Positions 8,994-17,799 of a stretch of DNA of 64,000 nt are shown piece by piece. The translations under genes were made by a program, and so were the position numbers. The number at the start of each line of letters is the position of its first letter. Within the stretch, counting starts at the first letter, position 1. Under the pieces are notes generated by a model, which was not told where the DNA came from, made no database searches, and saw nothing but the letters and a program-made list of their open reading frames with translations. This DNA is from Clostridia bacterium (GTDB taxonomy: Bacteria; Bacillota; Clostridia; TANB77; CAG-508): contig CAAGKK010000027.1 of assembly GCA_900770385.1 (NCBI GenBank), forward strand, positions 24,040 through 88,039, in the 5' to 3' direction.

Positions 8994-11744
8994 TTATTTT
9001 AATGCTTCACTACATTTATGGCAGATTGTTGGGTTTTCTTTGTCTTCTCCAACAGTTGTTGAATACATCCAGCATCTTTCACATTTTTCACCTTCTGCAG
9101 GTTGTACATCTATTTTTAATTCATCTGCTTCTTTTATTTCTACTTCTGATACTATAAATACTTCTTGTAATAATTCTGCTTTATTATTTAAAAATTCATA
9201 GTTTTCTTTATCTGCATTAATTATAACTTTTGCATTTAAAGAATGACCAATAATTTTATTTATTCTAGCTAATTCAAGTGCTTTTGCTACTTCTTCTTTT
9301 ATTAATAGTATTTTATTCCATTTTTCTTCAAGCTCTTTATTTTCATATTTTTCATTAGCAACTGGCCAATATTCCATCATTATACTTTCAGTATTTTCTC
9401 CATTTTTGTGTGGCATATATTTCCATATTTCTTCTGCTGTATATGCTGTCATTGGAGCTATTATTCTAACCAAGCCACTTAATATTTCGTACATAGCTGT
9501 TTGTGCAGCTCTTCTTTGAATACTATCCTTTTTGCTTGTGTAAAGTCTATCTTTTATTATATCTAAATAGAAGTTACTCATATCTACAACGCAAAATGTA
9601 TTTATTGCTTGATATGCCTTATTAAAATCATATTCGTCAAATGCCTTTGTACAGTCTTTTATTAAATGATTTAATTTCATTAAAGCCCATTTATCTATTT
9701 CTTGCATTTTATCATATTCTACTGGTGAATTTACATCAAAGTCATTTATATTTCCTAATATATATCTTGCAGTATTTCTTATTTTTCTATAAACCTCTGC
9801 AACTTGTTTCATGATTGAATTTGATATACTAACATCTGATTTATAATCTGATGCTAATACCCATAATCTTAATATGTCTGCGCCATATTGTTTGATTAAA
9901 GTTTGTGGAGCTATTACATTTCCTATTGACTTTGACATTTTTCTTCCTTGTTCATCAACTGTGTATCCATGTGTTAATACTTCTTTATATGGTGCTTTTC
10001 CTTTTGTAGCTACTGATGTTAACATTGATGATTGAAACCATCCTCTATATTGATCGCTTCCTTCTAAATAAAGAGTTGCTTCTGGAAGACCTCTTTCTTC
10101 TAGTACACTCGCATGAGTTGAACCAGAATCAAACCAAACATCCATTATATCTGTTTCTTTTTTGAAATGTGTGCATCCACATGCTTCACATTTTGCTCCA
10201 TTTGGCATTAATTCTTCTTCTGATAAATCAAACCATGCATTAGAGCCTTTTTCTTTAAATATTTTTTGTATTTTAGCTAAACTTTCGTCTGTTACATATT
10301 CTTTTTCGCAATCAGCACAGTAGAAAATTGGTATTGGAACTCCCCATGTACGCTGTCTTGAGATACACCAATCATTTCTATCTTCTACCATTTTAGTAAT
10401 TCTATCTTCTCCCCATGCTGGTATCCATTTTACAGTTTTTATAGCTTCTAAAGTTTCTTTTCTAAATCCATCTACTGATGCAAACCATTGATTTGTTGCT
10501 CTATATATAACTGGCTTTTTGCATCTCCAACAATGTGGATATGAATGCATTAATTCTTGTTTATGTAATAATAAGTTATGTTCTTCTAGCCATTGCAATA
10601 TTGCTTTGTCAGATTTTGCATAAAACATTCCTGCAAAAGGTCCTGCCTCTTCTGTTTGATGTCCCTTTGCATCAACTGTAACTACTATATCTAGTCCGTT
10701 TTTTAATCCTGCTAAATAGTCTTCTTTACCATATCCAGGTGCTGTATGAACTGCACCTGTACCAGTATCTAATTCAACTGCAACAGTATCTTCACTTCCA
10801 ATTATTACTCTTGAAGTTCTATCTAAGAAAGGATGCTTGCAAAGAATTCCTTCTAATTCTTTTCCTTTAAATGTTTTTTCTATTTCATATTTTTCTATAC
10901 CAGCTAATTCCATTACCTTTTTGACTAATTCTTTAGCCATTATATATTTTTCATTATTTGCTTTTATTATGCTATATTCAAATTCTGAATCTATTGTTAT
11001 GCCCATATTTCCTGGTAATGTCCATGGAGTTGTAGTCCATATTACAACATAAGTATTTTCTTTATCAAATAATCCTTTAGAATCTTCTACTGGAAATTTT
11101 ACATATGCAGATGTATTTTTTACATCTTTATATTCTATTTCTGCCTCTGCAAGTGCTGTCTCACATTCAGTACACCAGTATACTGGTTTTAAACCTTTAT
11201 ATATATATCCTTTTTTATACATATCAGCAAATACACCTACTTGCTTTGCTTCCATTTGAGGTTGATATGTTATATATGGATTATTCCAATCTGCTAATAC
11301 TCCTAATCTTTTAAATCCTTCTGTTTGTTTTTCTATATAATCTTTATTAAAACTTTTACATGTGTCTCTAAATTCGCTTACAGGGATTTCGTCTCTGTTT
11401 AATCCTAATGCTTGTATTGCTTTATTTTCTGTTGGCATACCATGTGTATCATATCCTGGTATAAATGGTGTATAATATCCTCTTAGATTTTTATACCTTA
11501 CTATTGTATCTTTTAATATTTTATTTAAAGCATGACCTATATGAATTTCTCCGTTAGCATATGGAGGACCATCATGTAAAACAAATGGCTCTTTTCCTTC
11601 ATTCTTTTTTAGCATTTTTTCATATAAACCTTTTTCAAATATTTCTTCTAATATCTTTGGTTCATTTTCTGGCAAATTTCCTCTCATAGGAAATTCTGTT
11701 TTGGGTAAGTTAAGTGTTGCTCCATAGTCTTTTTTTTCGCACAT
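8994..11744 (-). CDS. ileS: Isoleucyl-tRNA synthetase
   Basis: A 916-residue class I aminoacyl-tRNA synthetase that charges tRNA-Ile. The HIGH motif is at 68-71 (NGEIHIGHALNK), KMSKS is at 602-606, the CP1 editing domain lies between them, and a C-terminal zinc site uses CERC at 888-891 and CHKC at 908-911. The first residues and the zinc tail fit the bacterial, mupirocin-sensitive type rather than the eukaryote-like type. The start has a strong GGAGG. A T-box leader with an Ile specifier lies directly upstream, so the gene is induced by uncharged tRNA-Ile. Confidence 0.98.
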   Translation of the reverse strand: MCEKKDYGATLNLPKTEFPMRGNLPENEPKILEEIFEKGLYEKMLKKNEGKEPFVLHDGPPYANGEIHIGHALNKILKDTIVRYKNLRGYYTPFIPGYDTHGMPTENKAIQALGLNRDEIPVSEFRDTCKSFNKDYIEKQTEGFKRLGVLADWNNPYITYQPQMEAKQVGVFADMYKKGYIYKGLKPVYWCTECETALAEAEIEYKDVKNTSAYVKFPVEDSKGLFDKENTYVVIWTTTPWTLPGNMGITIDSEFEYSIIKANNEKYIMAKELVKKVMELAGIEKYEIEKTFKGKELEGILCKHPFLDRTSRVIIGSEDTVAVELDTGTGAVHTAPGYGKEDYLAGLKNGLDIVVTVDAKGHQTEEAGPFAGMFYAKSDKAILQWLEEHNLLLHKQELMHSYPHCWRCKKPVIYRATNQWFASVDGFRKETLEAIKTVKWIPAWGEDRITKMVEDRNDWCISRQRTWGVPIPIFYCADCEKEYVTDESLAKIQKIFKEKGSNAWFDLSEEELMPNGAKCEACGCTHFKKETDIMDVWFDSGSTHASVLEERGLPEATLYLEGSDQYRGWFQSSMLTSVATKGKAPYKEVLTHGYTVDEQGRKMSKSIGNVIAPQTLIKQYGADILRLWVLASDYKSDVSISNSIMKQVAEVYRKIRNTARYILGNINDFDVNSPVEYDKMQEIDKWALMKLNHLIKDCTKAFDEYDFNKAYQAINTFCVVDMSNFYLDIIKDRLYTSKKDSIQRRAAQTAMYEILSGLVRIIAPMTAYTAEEIWKYMPHKNGENTESIMMEYWPVANEKYENKELEEKWNKILLIKEEVAKALELARINKIIGHSLNAKVIINADKENYEFLNNKAELLQEVFIVSEVEIKEADELKIDVQPAEGEKCERCWMYSTTVGEDKENPTICHKCSEALK

Positions 11745-11783
11745 ATTTTTTCCTCCTTTTTTATTAGTTGCAATACTGTAATA

Positions 11784-12029
11784 AAAAAACTCGCCTTATA
11801 TCTCTATAAGGGCGAGCTTTTTTCTCACGGTACCACCTTAATTTATATATTAATTATTTAATACACATCTTAATATCTTTAACGCAGACTATACGACCAA
11901 TTTACTATTATTTCAAATGGCAACTAATAAAGTGATAATAAGAATATCTCTTTCTACCAAACTCACAGCAAATGTTTGACTCTCTTTAGGGAAAATATAC
12001 TTACCTTGTCTTTATTATTGTTTTTTCAT
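11784..12029 (-). promoter_or_regulatory. T-box leader (tRNA-Ile sensing) of ileS
   Basis: On the minus strand the conserved T-box AAGGTGGTACCGTG lies at 11826-11839, followed by a terminator (GCTCGCCCTTATA paired with TATAAGGCGAG, then seven T) at 11784-11817. Upstream, the Stem I region carries the AGAGAGTC and TGCTGTGAG-type elements, and TTATTATCAC holds an ATC (or ATT) isoleucine specifier near 11934-11939. Uncharged tRNA-Ile should stabilise the antiterminator and switch on ileS. This leader accounts for most of the 345-base gap between ileS and the next gene. Confidence 0.95.
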
Positions 12030-12035
12030 GTTACT

Positions 12036-12064
12036 ATAATAACATGTTTTATACTATTTTGCAA
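12036..12064 (-). promoter_or_regulatory. Sigma-A promoter of ileS
   Basis: TTGCAA (12059-12064) and TATTAT (12036-12041) are separated by 17 bases on the minus strand, just before the T-box leader. The -10 box lies inside the palindrome CATGTTATTATAGTAACATG (about 12028-12047). Confidence 0.65.
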
Positions 12065-12089
12065 TAGTTTTAATTGAAAAGATTTTATA

Positions 12090-12413
12090 TTATATTTCGT
12101 GTTCTTTTTCAATTCCCTTTTGTATATGTTTTTGTTCATTTATTATCTTTTTAACCTGATCATGTTCTTTTTTTCTAATCAAATTATCCGTTTTTGAGTC
12201 TAATATATGTGTTAAATAGCTTTTTACTTCTTCCTCATCTTCTTCTAATTCTTGTGAATATCTTAGAATTATTTTTTCAATTTTTTCTGCAACTAAATCA
12301 ATGTCTTCATATAAGACATTCCCCAATCTGTCACATTTTGTATTTGCCTCTAGAGTCAATTTTACTAGTTGTAATACTTCATTTTCTATTAATATCTTGC
12401 TTTTTTCTTTCAT
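12090..12413 (-). CDS. Small acidic protein coupled to the DnaB-like helicase gene
   Basis: A 107-residue charged protein (begins MKEKSKILIENEVL) with no membrane segment. I do not recognise the family. Its ATG at 12413 sits immediately after the helicase stop codon at 12415, so it is probably translated by coupling. A run of acidic residues (LEEDEEEVKSYL) and a Lys-rich tail suggest a helical adaptor. A partner or loader for the helicase is a guess from position alone. Confidence 0.7.
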   Translation of the reverse strand: MKEKSKILIENEVLQLVKLTLEANTKCDRLGNVLYEDIDLVAEKIEKIILRYSQELEEDEEEVKSYLTHILDSKTDNLIRKKEHDQVKKIINEQKHIQKGIEKEHEI

Positions 12414-12414
12414 T

Positions 12415-14235
12415 TTATTTTAACCTCAAATATCCTAATTCTTCCCAACTGTTATATGCCAAGTTTAGTCTAAACAGAATTGTTGGTTTTGCTCCTGCTC
12501 TATTTTTATCTACAACACATGCATAGTATCTTACATCTGGATCTTTAAATTTCTTTAATTCAAAATATTGTGTATCTACTTCATTTAATGAATATTCATA
12601 ATTTTCTAAGCTATCTCTATGTATTTGCTTTATTAAGCACAAAGTATCTAATACTTCTTTTACTGTACCGCTTACAGATAAATCATTTATTGTTAAGTTT
12701 ACAGGTAATGTATCTGTTTCTTTTAATTGTAATGTAGAACATATAAACATGCCAAAATTTTGTGCTAGATTTGCAAGTATCGTTGTTGTTTTCTTTATTT
12801 CAGCAGCACTTCCTATATGTTCTATATCTGTTTTTAAAGTATCATAAAACACATATTCTATTTGTTCTTTATAATAGTAATTCATAATAACATTCTGTAG
12901 TTCTTCGTTTGTATGATCTGTTATATTGATAAAATATATAGAATTGTTTAATTGTTTATTTACCCAATCAGTAACAGCTATTACTTTGTTAAATTCACTA
13001 CTTTGTTCCGATAACCTTTTTACAAAAGCTTTTTGTTTTTCTCCTTCTTCTCTTAATATAAATCCATCTTCATCAACCTTTACATTTTTAGAATCATCTG
13101 GTCTATATTTGAATTCTAATATTTCTCCTTCTGTTTTACTTAATTTTTGTCCATGCAATTTTTGAATCTCTGGATTATTAATTATGGTAGTAATTAAACA
13201 TAATTTCATTTTTTCTTCTGACATTTCATTGGAAATTATTAATACTTTCTTTTTATTTACAAATGCAGTGTACGCAGCTAAATTTATAGTAAACCTACTC
13301 TTTCCTGAGTTAGATGGCATAGCATATGCCATTGTTTCTCCCTTTCTTATTCCCTTAAATACTGAATTTAATATTGGAAATGGAAGTTTTAAACCTGTAG
13401 TTAAATTATTTTCTCCTAATTTTAAGAAATCTGTTAAGTCTGTATTTAATACTGATGATTTAAACCTTTTAGTTATTATAATTTGTTCTATTGCATTTTC
13501 AACCTCTTCTACTGACATATGTGAGTACAATTTGTAATTTACTATATCCGCTATTTTGTTTTGAATTTCTTCCATTGGTTCTTGCAAATAATTTTTTCTA
13601 ATTATGAATAATTTTTTTAAGTCAACATATATTTTCTCCATATTATACTTTTTATTTGCTACATCCATTTTTATTTTTTGTTTATATTGGTAGACATCTG
13701 CACTATCTTTTGAAAAATTAAATCCCTTTTTAGCTAATTCTGAGGTATACTCTGCCCCTTCAAAAAATAAAACACTTTTATATACATTTAGTAATTCTTG
13801 ATTTTCAAATAAGCATATATCATATAAGAAATAGTATTTAGTAATGTATTTTGGATGATTTAACAATAGTCCAATATAAACATATTCTAAATTTTCATTT
13901 TCTAATGCCTTAGGATATTTTTCTCCTGTTTCCTTTTCTTCATCATTATTATTAATTATCATTTCTTCTGTATTATTAAAGTCTTCTTCTGTTTCTGTAT
14001 CTTCTTCATTGTTTTCCAAAGTGTCTTCTTGTATTAAATTTGTTTCTATATCACTTTCTTGTTCATTTTCTTCCATATTATTTTCAGAAAATAACTCATC
14101 TATTTTTTTTAGAGTTAAATTTAAATTTCCATCATTTATTAATTTTTTTATTTCTTTAATTTTTCTCTGATTTTCGTCTGTTGGTTCTATTCTTGATAAT
14201 AATTCATTTAATTTTTTTACTTTATCTTGATCCAT
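12415..14235 (-). CDS. DnaB-like helicase ATPase with an atypical N-terminus
   Basis: A 606-residue protein. Residues 1-110 are an acidic, Asn/Glu-rich linker region, 115-250 resemble a degenerate DnaB N-terminal helical domain, and 275-606 form the RecA-like ATPase. The P-loop region reads AMPSNSGKS at 305-313, one residue longer than the usual ARPSMGKT. ISNEMS follows the first core strand, as in DnaB. YVFYDTLKTD fits Walker B, and the C-terminus has VVDKNRAG, close to the DnaB KNRNG hook. It is unlikely to be the main replicative helicase because the canonical motifs are altered. AGGAGAT precedes the ATG. Confidence 0.75.
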   Translation of the reverse strand: MDQDKVKKLNELLSRIEPTDENQRKIKEIKKLINDGNLNLTLKKIDELFSENNMEENEQESDIETNLIQEDTLENNEEDTETEEDFNNTEEMIINNNDEEKETGEKYPKALENENLEYVYIGLLLNHPKYITKYYFLYDICLFENQELLNVYKSVLFFEGAEYTSELAKKGFNFSKDSADVYQYKQKIKMDVANKKYNMEKIYVDLKKLFIIRKNYLQEPMEEIQNKIADIVNYKLYSHMSVEEVENAIEQIIITKRFKSSVLNTDLTDFLKLGENNLTTGLKLPFPILNSVFKGIRKGETMAYAMPSNSGKSRFTINLAAYTAFVNKKKVLIISNEMSEEKMKLCLITTIINNPEIQKLHGQKLSKTEGEILEFKYRPDDSKNVKVDEDGFILREEGEKQKAFVKRLSEQSSEFNKVIAVTDWVNKQLNNSIYFINITDHTNEELQNVIMNYYYKEQIEYVFYDTLKTDIEHIGSAAEIKKTTTILANLAQNFGMFICSTLQLKETDTLPVNLTINDLSVSGTVKEVLDTLCLIKQIHRDSLENYEYSLNEVDTQYFELKKFKDPDVRYYACVVDKNRAGAKPTILFRLNLAYNSWEELGYLRLK

Positions 14236-14306
14236 AACACAATCTCCTATTATTTTTTCTATATTATATATTTATTAATAAAAAAAGTAAAGAGTGGTTA
14301 TTATTA

Positions 14307-14353
14307 TATAGCATTTCTTCGCAGCACGGGCGGACACGTGGCGTCCGCGAGCA
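14307..14353 (+). repeat. Dispersed palindromic repeat, copy 2
   Basis: TATATAGCATTTCTTCG is followed by CAGCACGGGCGGACAC and GTGGCGTCCGC. It matches copies at 695-743 and 63833-63878 over the whole left half. It lies between clpX and the helicase gene. Confidence 0.75.
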
Positions 14354-14354
14354 G

Positions 14355-14383
14355 AAAAAAGAGAGATTGTTAAAATCTCTCTT
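14355..14383 (-). terminator. Rho-independent terminator after clpX
   Basis: AGAGAGATT and AATCTCTCT pair around a short loop, followed on the minus strand by TTTTTTCTGC. It overlaps the clpX stop codon. Confidence 0.85.
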
Positions 14384-15695
14384 ATGCTGTTTCTTTATTT
14401 GAAACTTCTATTTTTTTCTTTTTTATTTCTTGCTTTTTTTCTTCTTTATTTTCATTTATTATTAATTTAGGAGCTGCACCATTTTGAACTGTTTCTTTAG
14501 TTATGATACATTTTTCAATTTTAGGATTAGATGGTATATCAAACATTATATCTCTCATAATGTCTTCTATAATTGATCTTAACCCTCTTGCTCCTGTATT
14601 TCTTTCTAATGCTTTATCAACAATTAATTCTAGTGCCTCTGGTTCAAATTGTAGTTCAACATCATCATATTCAAATAATTTTTTATATTGTTTTACTAAA
14701 GCATTTTTAGGTTCTGTTACAATCTTAATTAATGTTTGCTTATCTAATTCTCTTAAAGTTGTTACTATTGGCAAACGACCTACAAATTCTGGTATTAACC
14801 CATATTTTAATAAATCTTGAGGTAATAACTCTTCATAAATTTTATATTTATCAATTTCTTTTGGACTTTCTACTTTTGCTCCAAATCCAATAGATTTTTG
14901 ACCAATTCTATCTTTAATGATTTTATCTAAGCCTTCAAATGCTCCACCACATATAAATAAAATATTTTCTGTATTAATCTGCAAGAATTCTTGATGTGGA
15001 TGTTTTCTACCACCTTGTGGTGGTACAGAAGCAACTGTTCCTTCTACAATCTTAAGTAATGCTTGTTGAACACCTTCTCCACTAACATCTCTTGTAATTG
15101 ATGGATTTTCTGATTTTCTTGTTATTTTATCTATTTCATCAATATAAATAATTCCTTTTTCTGCTAATGCTATATCATAATCAGCTGCTTGTATAAGTTT
15201 TAAAAGAATATTTTCAACATCTTCTCCAACATATCCTGCTTCTGTTAATGTTGTAGCATCTGCTATAGCAAATGGAACATTTAAAATTTTAGCAAGTGTT
15301 TGAGCAAGTAAAGTTTTACCGCAACCTGTTGGCCCTAATAATAAAACATTGCTTTTTTGTATTTCAACATCATTATTTTCTTCTTCATTGTTTACTCTTT
15401 TATAATGATTATATACTGCTACTGCTAAAGTTTTTTTAGCTTCTTCTTGACCTATAACATATTTATCTAGAATATCTTTTATTTCTCTTGGACTTAGTAG
15501 TTTTTCATCTGTTTGAAGCGCATAGCCAAATTCATCTTCATTATATGTGTCATTTTCTATTATATTTTCGCAAACAGCAACACATTCATCACAAATATAA
15601 ACTCCTGGTCCTGCTATTATTCTATTAACATGTTCTTGTGATTTTCCACAAAAAGAACATTTTATGTTTTTAGGTGTATCATCCTTTTTGGGCAT
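14382..15695 (-). CDS. clpX: ATP-dependent Clp protease ATP-binding subunit ClpX
   Basis: A 437-residue AAA+ unfoldase. The zinc-binding domain uses C13, C16, C35 and C38, Walker A GPTGCGKT is at 121-128, Walker B is in IIYIDEIDK, and the pore-loop region and arginine finger region are intact. LGLIPEFVGRLP-type sensor 2 sequence is also present (GLIPEFVGRLPIV). ClpX feeds unfolded substrates to ClpP, whose gene lies 32 bases upstream. The Lys/Glu-rich C-terminal tail is slightly longer than usual. The set tig-clpP-clpX is the common Firmicutes order. Confidence 0.97.
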   Translation of the reverse strand: MPKKDDTPKNIKCSFCGKSQEHVNRIIAGPGVYICDECVAVCENIIENDTYNEDEFGYALQTDEKLLSPREIKDILDKYVIGQEEAKKTLAVAVYNHYKRVNNEEENNDVEIQKSNVLLLGPTGCGKTLLAQTLAKILNVPFAIADATTLTEAGYVGEDVENILLKLIQAADYDIALAEKGIIYIDEIDKITRKSENPSITRDVSGEGVQQALLKIVEGTVASVPPQGGRKHPHQEFLQINTENILFICGGAFEGLDKIIKDRIGQKSIGFGAKVESPKEIDKYKIYEELLPQDLLKYGLIPEFVGRLPIVTTLRELDKQTLIKIVTEPKNALVKQYKKLFEYDDVELQFEPEALELIVDKALERNTGARGLRSIIEDIMRDIMFDIPSNPKIEKCIITKETVQNGAAPKLIINENKEEKKQEIKKKKIEVSNKETA

Positions 15696-15727
15696 ATTGT
15701 TTATTCTCCTTATCTTTAACTAATATA

Positions 15728-16330
15728 TTAGATTCGTTTATCCATAATGCCATCAATAAGACCATATTCAAGAGCTTCTTGTGCGGTCATATAATTATCT
15801 CTTTCTGTATCTTTTTCTATAGTTTCTAAACTTTGACCTGTTTTTTCACTTAATAATTTATTTAATTTTTCTCTTGTTTTAACCATATGATCAGCATGGA
15901 TTTTTATTTCTGTTGTTTGTCCAGAAAGTCCTCCTCCACCAATTAATGGTTGATGTATTAATATTTCTGCATTTGGAGTAGCATATCTTTTTCCTTTTGC
16001 ACCAGAAGCTAAAAGTACTGCTCCCATACTTGCTGCCATTCCAACACATATAGTAGAAACTGGACATTTAATATAATTGATTGTATCAACTATTGCCATT
16101 CCATCTGTAATAGATCCTCCAGGACTATTTATATATAGATTAATTTCTTTATCTGGATCTTCTGACTCTAAAAATAATAATTGAGCTACGACCAAACTAG
16201 CAGAAGCTGGATTTACATCCTCTGCTAAGAATATTATTCTATCTTTTAATAGTCTAGAAAATATATCGTAAGATCTTTCACCTTTACTTGTTTGTTCAAT
16301 TACATATGGTACTAAGCTATTTTTTTCCAT
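15728..16330 (-). CDS. clpP: ATP-dependent Clp protease proteolytic subunit ClpP
   Basis: A 200-residue serine protease, the usual family length. The catalytic triad is visible as S101 in GMAASMGA, H126 in ILIHQP and D174 in EKDTERD. Fourteen subunits form the barrel that degrades proteins supplied by ClpX. It lies between tig and clpX on the same strand. The ATG at 16330 has AGGAGG upstream. I see no CtsR box in the gap before it. Confidence 0.97.
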   Translation of the reverse strand: MEKNSLVPYVIEQTSKGERSYDIFSRLLKDRIIFLAEDVNPASASLVVAQLLFLESEDPDKEINLYINSPGGSITDGMAIVDTINYIKCPVSTICVGMAASMGAVLLASGAKGKRYATPNAEILIHQPLIGGGGLSGQTTEIKIHADHMVKTREKLNKLLSEKTGQSLETIEKDTERDNYMTAQEALEYGLIDGIMDKRI

Positions 16331-16354
16331 ACCTTTTCCTCCTTAAATCGTATA

Positions 16355-16385
16355 AGAACAAAGAGCGACCATGTCGCTTTGTTCT
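16355..16385 (-). terminator. Hairpin between tig and clpP
   Basis: GAACAAAG-CGAC and GTCG-CTCTTTGTTC pair with a small bulge directly after the tig stop codon. The T run is poor (TTGTTCTTATA), so it may act as a partial terminator or RNA-processing site within the tig-clpPX unit. Confidence 0.55.
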
Positions 16386-17669
16386 TTATTTTATTTTTGC
16401 ATTATCAATAATAAATTTAACAACAGCTTCATTTTTTAATGAGTCTTTAATGTAATTCATGAATTGTTCATTTAAAACCAATTCATCTTCTTTCTTTCCA
16501 TACATTGCAGCCATTTCTTTTAATTTTTTGTTAATGTCTTCTTCTGAAGCTTCTATATTTTCTGCTTTTACTATTGCTTCTAATACTAATCTTGTTTTTA
16601 CTGATGTTTTAGCTTGTTCTTCATATTCTTTTCTAAAGTCTTCCATTGATTTACCCATCATGCTTAAGTATTGTTCTAATTTCATTCCTTGGTATGATAA
16701 TCTAGTTTCTATATCTCTAACCATATTGTCTATTTCTGTATCAATCATACCTGATGGTATTTCAACTTCTGCAGAATCTACAACTGCTTTAACAGCAGCA
16801 TCCTCTGTTTCATATTTTACTTTATTAGAATTTTCTTCTTCCAATTTTTCTTTAATACTCTTTTTTAACTCATCTAATGTGTCAAATTCACTTGTATCTT
16901 TAGCAAAATCATCATTTAATTCTGGTAATTCTTTTTTCTTAATTTCATGTAATTTTACTTTAAATGTTGCATCTTTTCCTTTTAGTTCTTCAGAAAAATA
17001 TTCTTCTGGGAATTTAACATTTATGTCTTTTTCTTCTCCTGTTTTCATTCCTATAATTTGGTCTTCAAATCCTGGAATAAAAGTATTGCTTCCAATTGTT
17101 AATTCATGATTTTCAGCTTTTCCACCTTCAAAAGCTTTTCCATCTACAAAGCCTTCGAAATCTATAACAGTAATATCTCCATTTTCTACTGCTCTATCTT
17201 CTACTGTTACTAATCTTGAATTTCTATCTGCCATATGACCTAGTTCGTGTTCTATGTCTTCGTCTGTTACATTATACTCTATTTTCTTTAATTGTATACC
17301 TTTATATTTTCCTAATTTAACATCTGGTTTTGTTTGAACAATTGCTGTAAATATTAAATCTTTTCCTTTTCCCATTTGTTTAATTTCTATTTCTGGTCTG
17401 CTTACTGCATCTATATTGTTTTCTTTTAATTCTCTTTCGTATTCTTCTGGAACTATTTCATTAAAAGTATCTTCGTAAAATATTTCTGGTCCATATTGTT
17501 TTTCAACCATTGCCATAGGTGCTTTTCCTTTTCTGAAACCAGGAATATTAAAATATCTTGCACTCTTAGCATATACTTTTTTCATTCCTTCATCAAATTT
17601 TTTTGATTCAATTGTGAATTCTAATTTTAGTTCATTATTTTTTTCTGTCTTTTCAATTTTTATACTCAT
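16386..17669 (-). CDS. tig: Trigger factor
   Basis: A 427-residue ribosome-associated chaperone and prolyl isomerase. The ribosome-binding signature FNIPGFRKGKAPM is at about 40-52, the FKBP-type domain at about 155-240 starts GDITVIDFEGFVDG, and the C-terminal helical substrate cradle follows. Length is typical. It has its own promoter upstream (17709-17736) and AAAGGAT before the ATG. The downstream clpP and clpX genes place folding and proteolysis in one region. Confidence 0.97.
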   Translation of the reverse strand: MSIKIEKTEKNNELKLEFTIESKKFDEGMKKVYAKSARYFNIPGFRKGKAPMAMVEKQYGPEIFYEDTFNEIVPEEYERELKENNIDAVSRPEIEIKQMGKGKDLIFTAIVQTKPDVKLGKYKGIQLKKIEYNVTDEDIEHELGHMADRNSRLVTVEDRAVENGDITVIDFEGFVDGKAFEGGKAENHELTIGSNTFIPGFEDQIIGMKTGEEKDINVKFPEEYFSEELKGKDATFKVKLHEIKKKELPELNDDFAKDTSEFDTLDELKKSIKEKLEEENSNKVKYETEDAAVKAVVDSAEVEIPSGMIDTEIDNMVRDIETRLSYQGMKLEQYLSMMGKSMEDFRKEYEEQAKTSVKTRLVLEAIVKAENIEASEEDINKKLKEMAAMYGKKEDELVLNEQFMNYIKDSLKNEAVVKFIIDNAKIK

Positions 17670-17708
17670 TTAATTCATATCCTTTCATAATTAATATTAA
17701 GCTAATAT

Positions 17709-17736
17709 ATTATATCATGTTTTGTTAATATTTCAA
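17709..17736 (-). promoter_or_regulatory. Sigma-A promoter of tig
   Basis: TTGAAA (17731-17736) and TATAAT (17709-17714) are separated by 16 bases on the minus strand, about 40 bases before the tig start. Confidence 0.7.
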
Positions 17737-17762
17737 GTGTTTCCATACAATTTTCATTATAT

Positions 17763-17797
17763 AAAAACATACCTTAGCCAAACTAAGGTATGTTTTG
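17763..17797 (-). terminator. Rho-independent terminator after the LRR protein gene
   Basis: AAAACATACCTTAG and CTAAGGTATGTTTT form a strong 14-bp stem with flanking A and T runs, a few bases after the stop codon at 17800. It should also insulate the tig promoter. Confidence 0.9.
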
Positions 17798-17799
17798 TT

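Noticed and set aside
16459..17109. 216-codon open frame on the plus strand
   Set aside because: It is antisense to trigger factor and has no supporting start signal.
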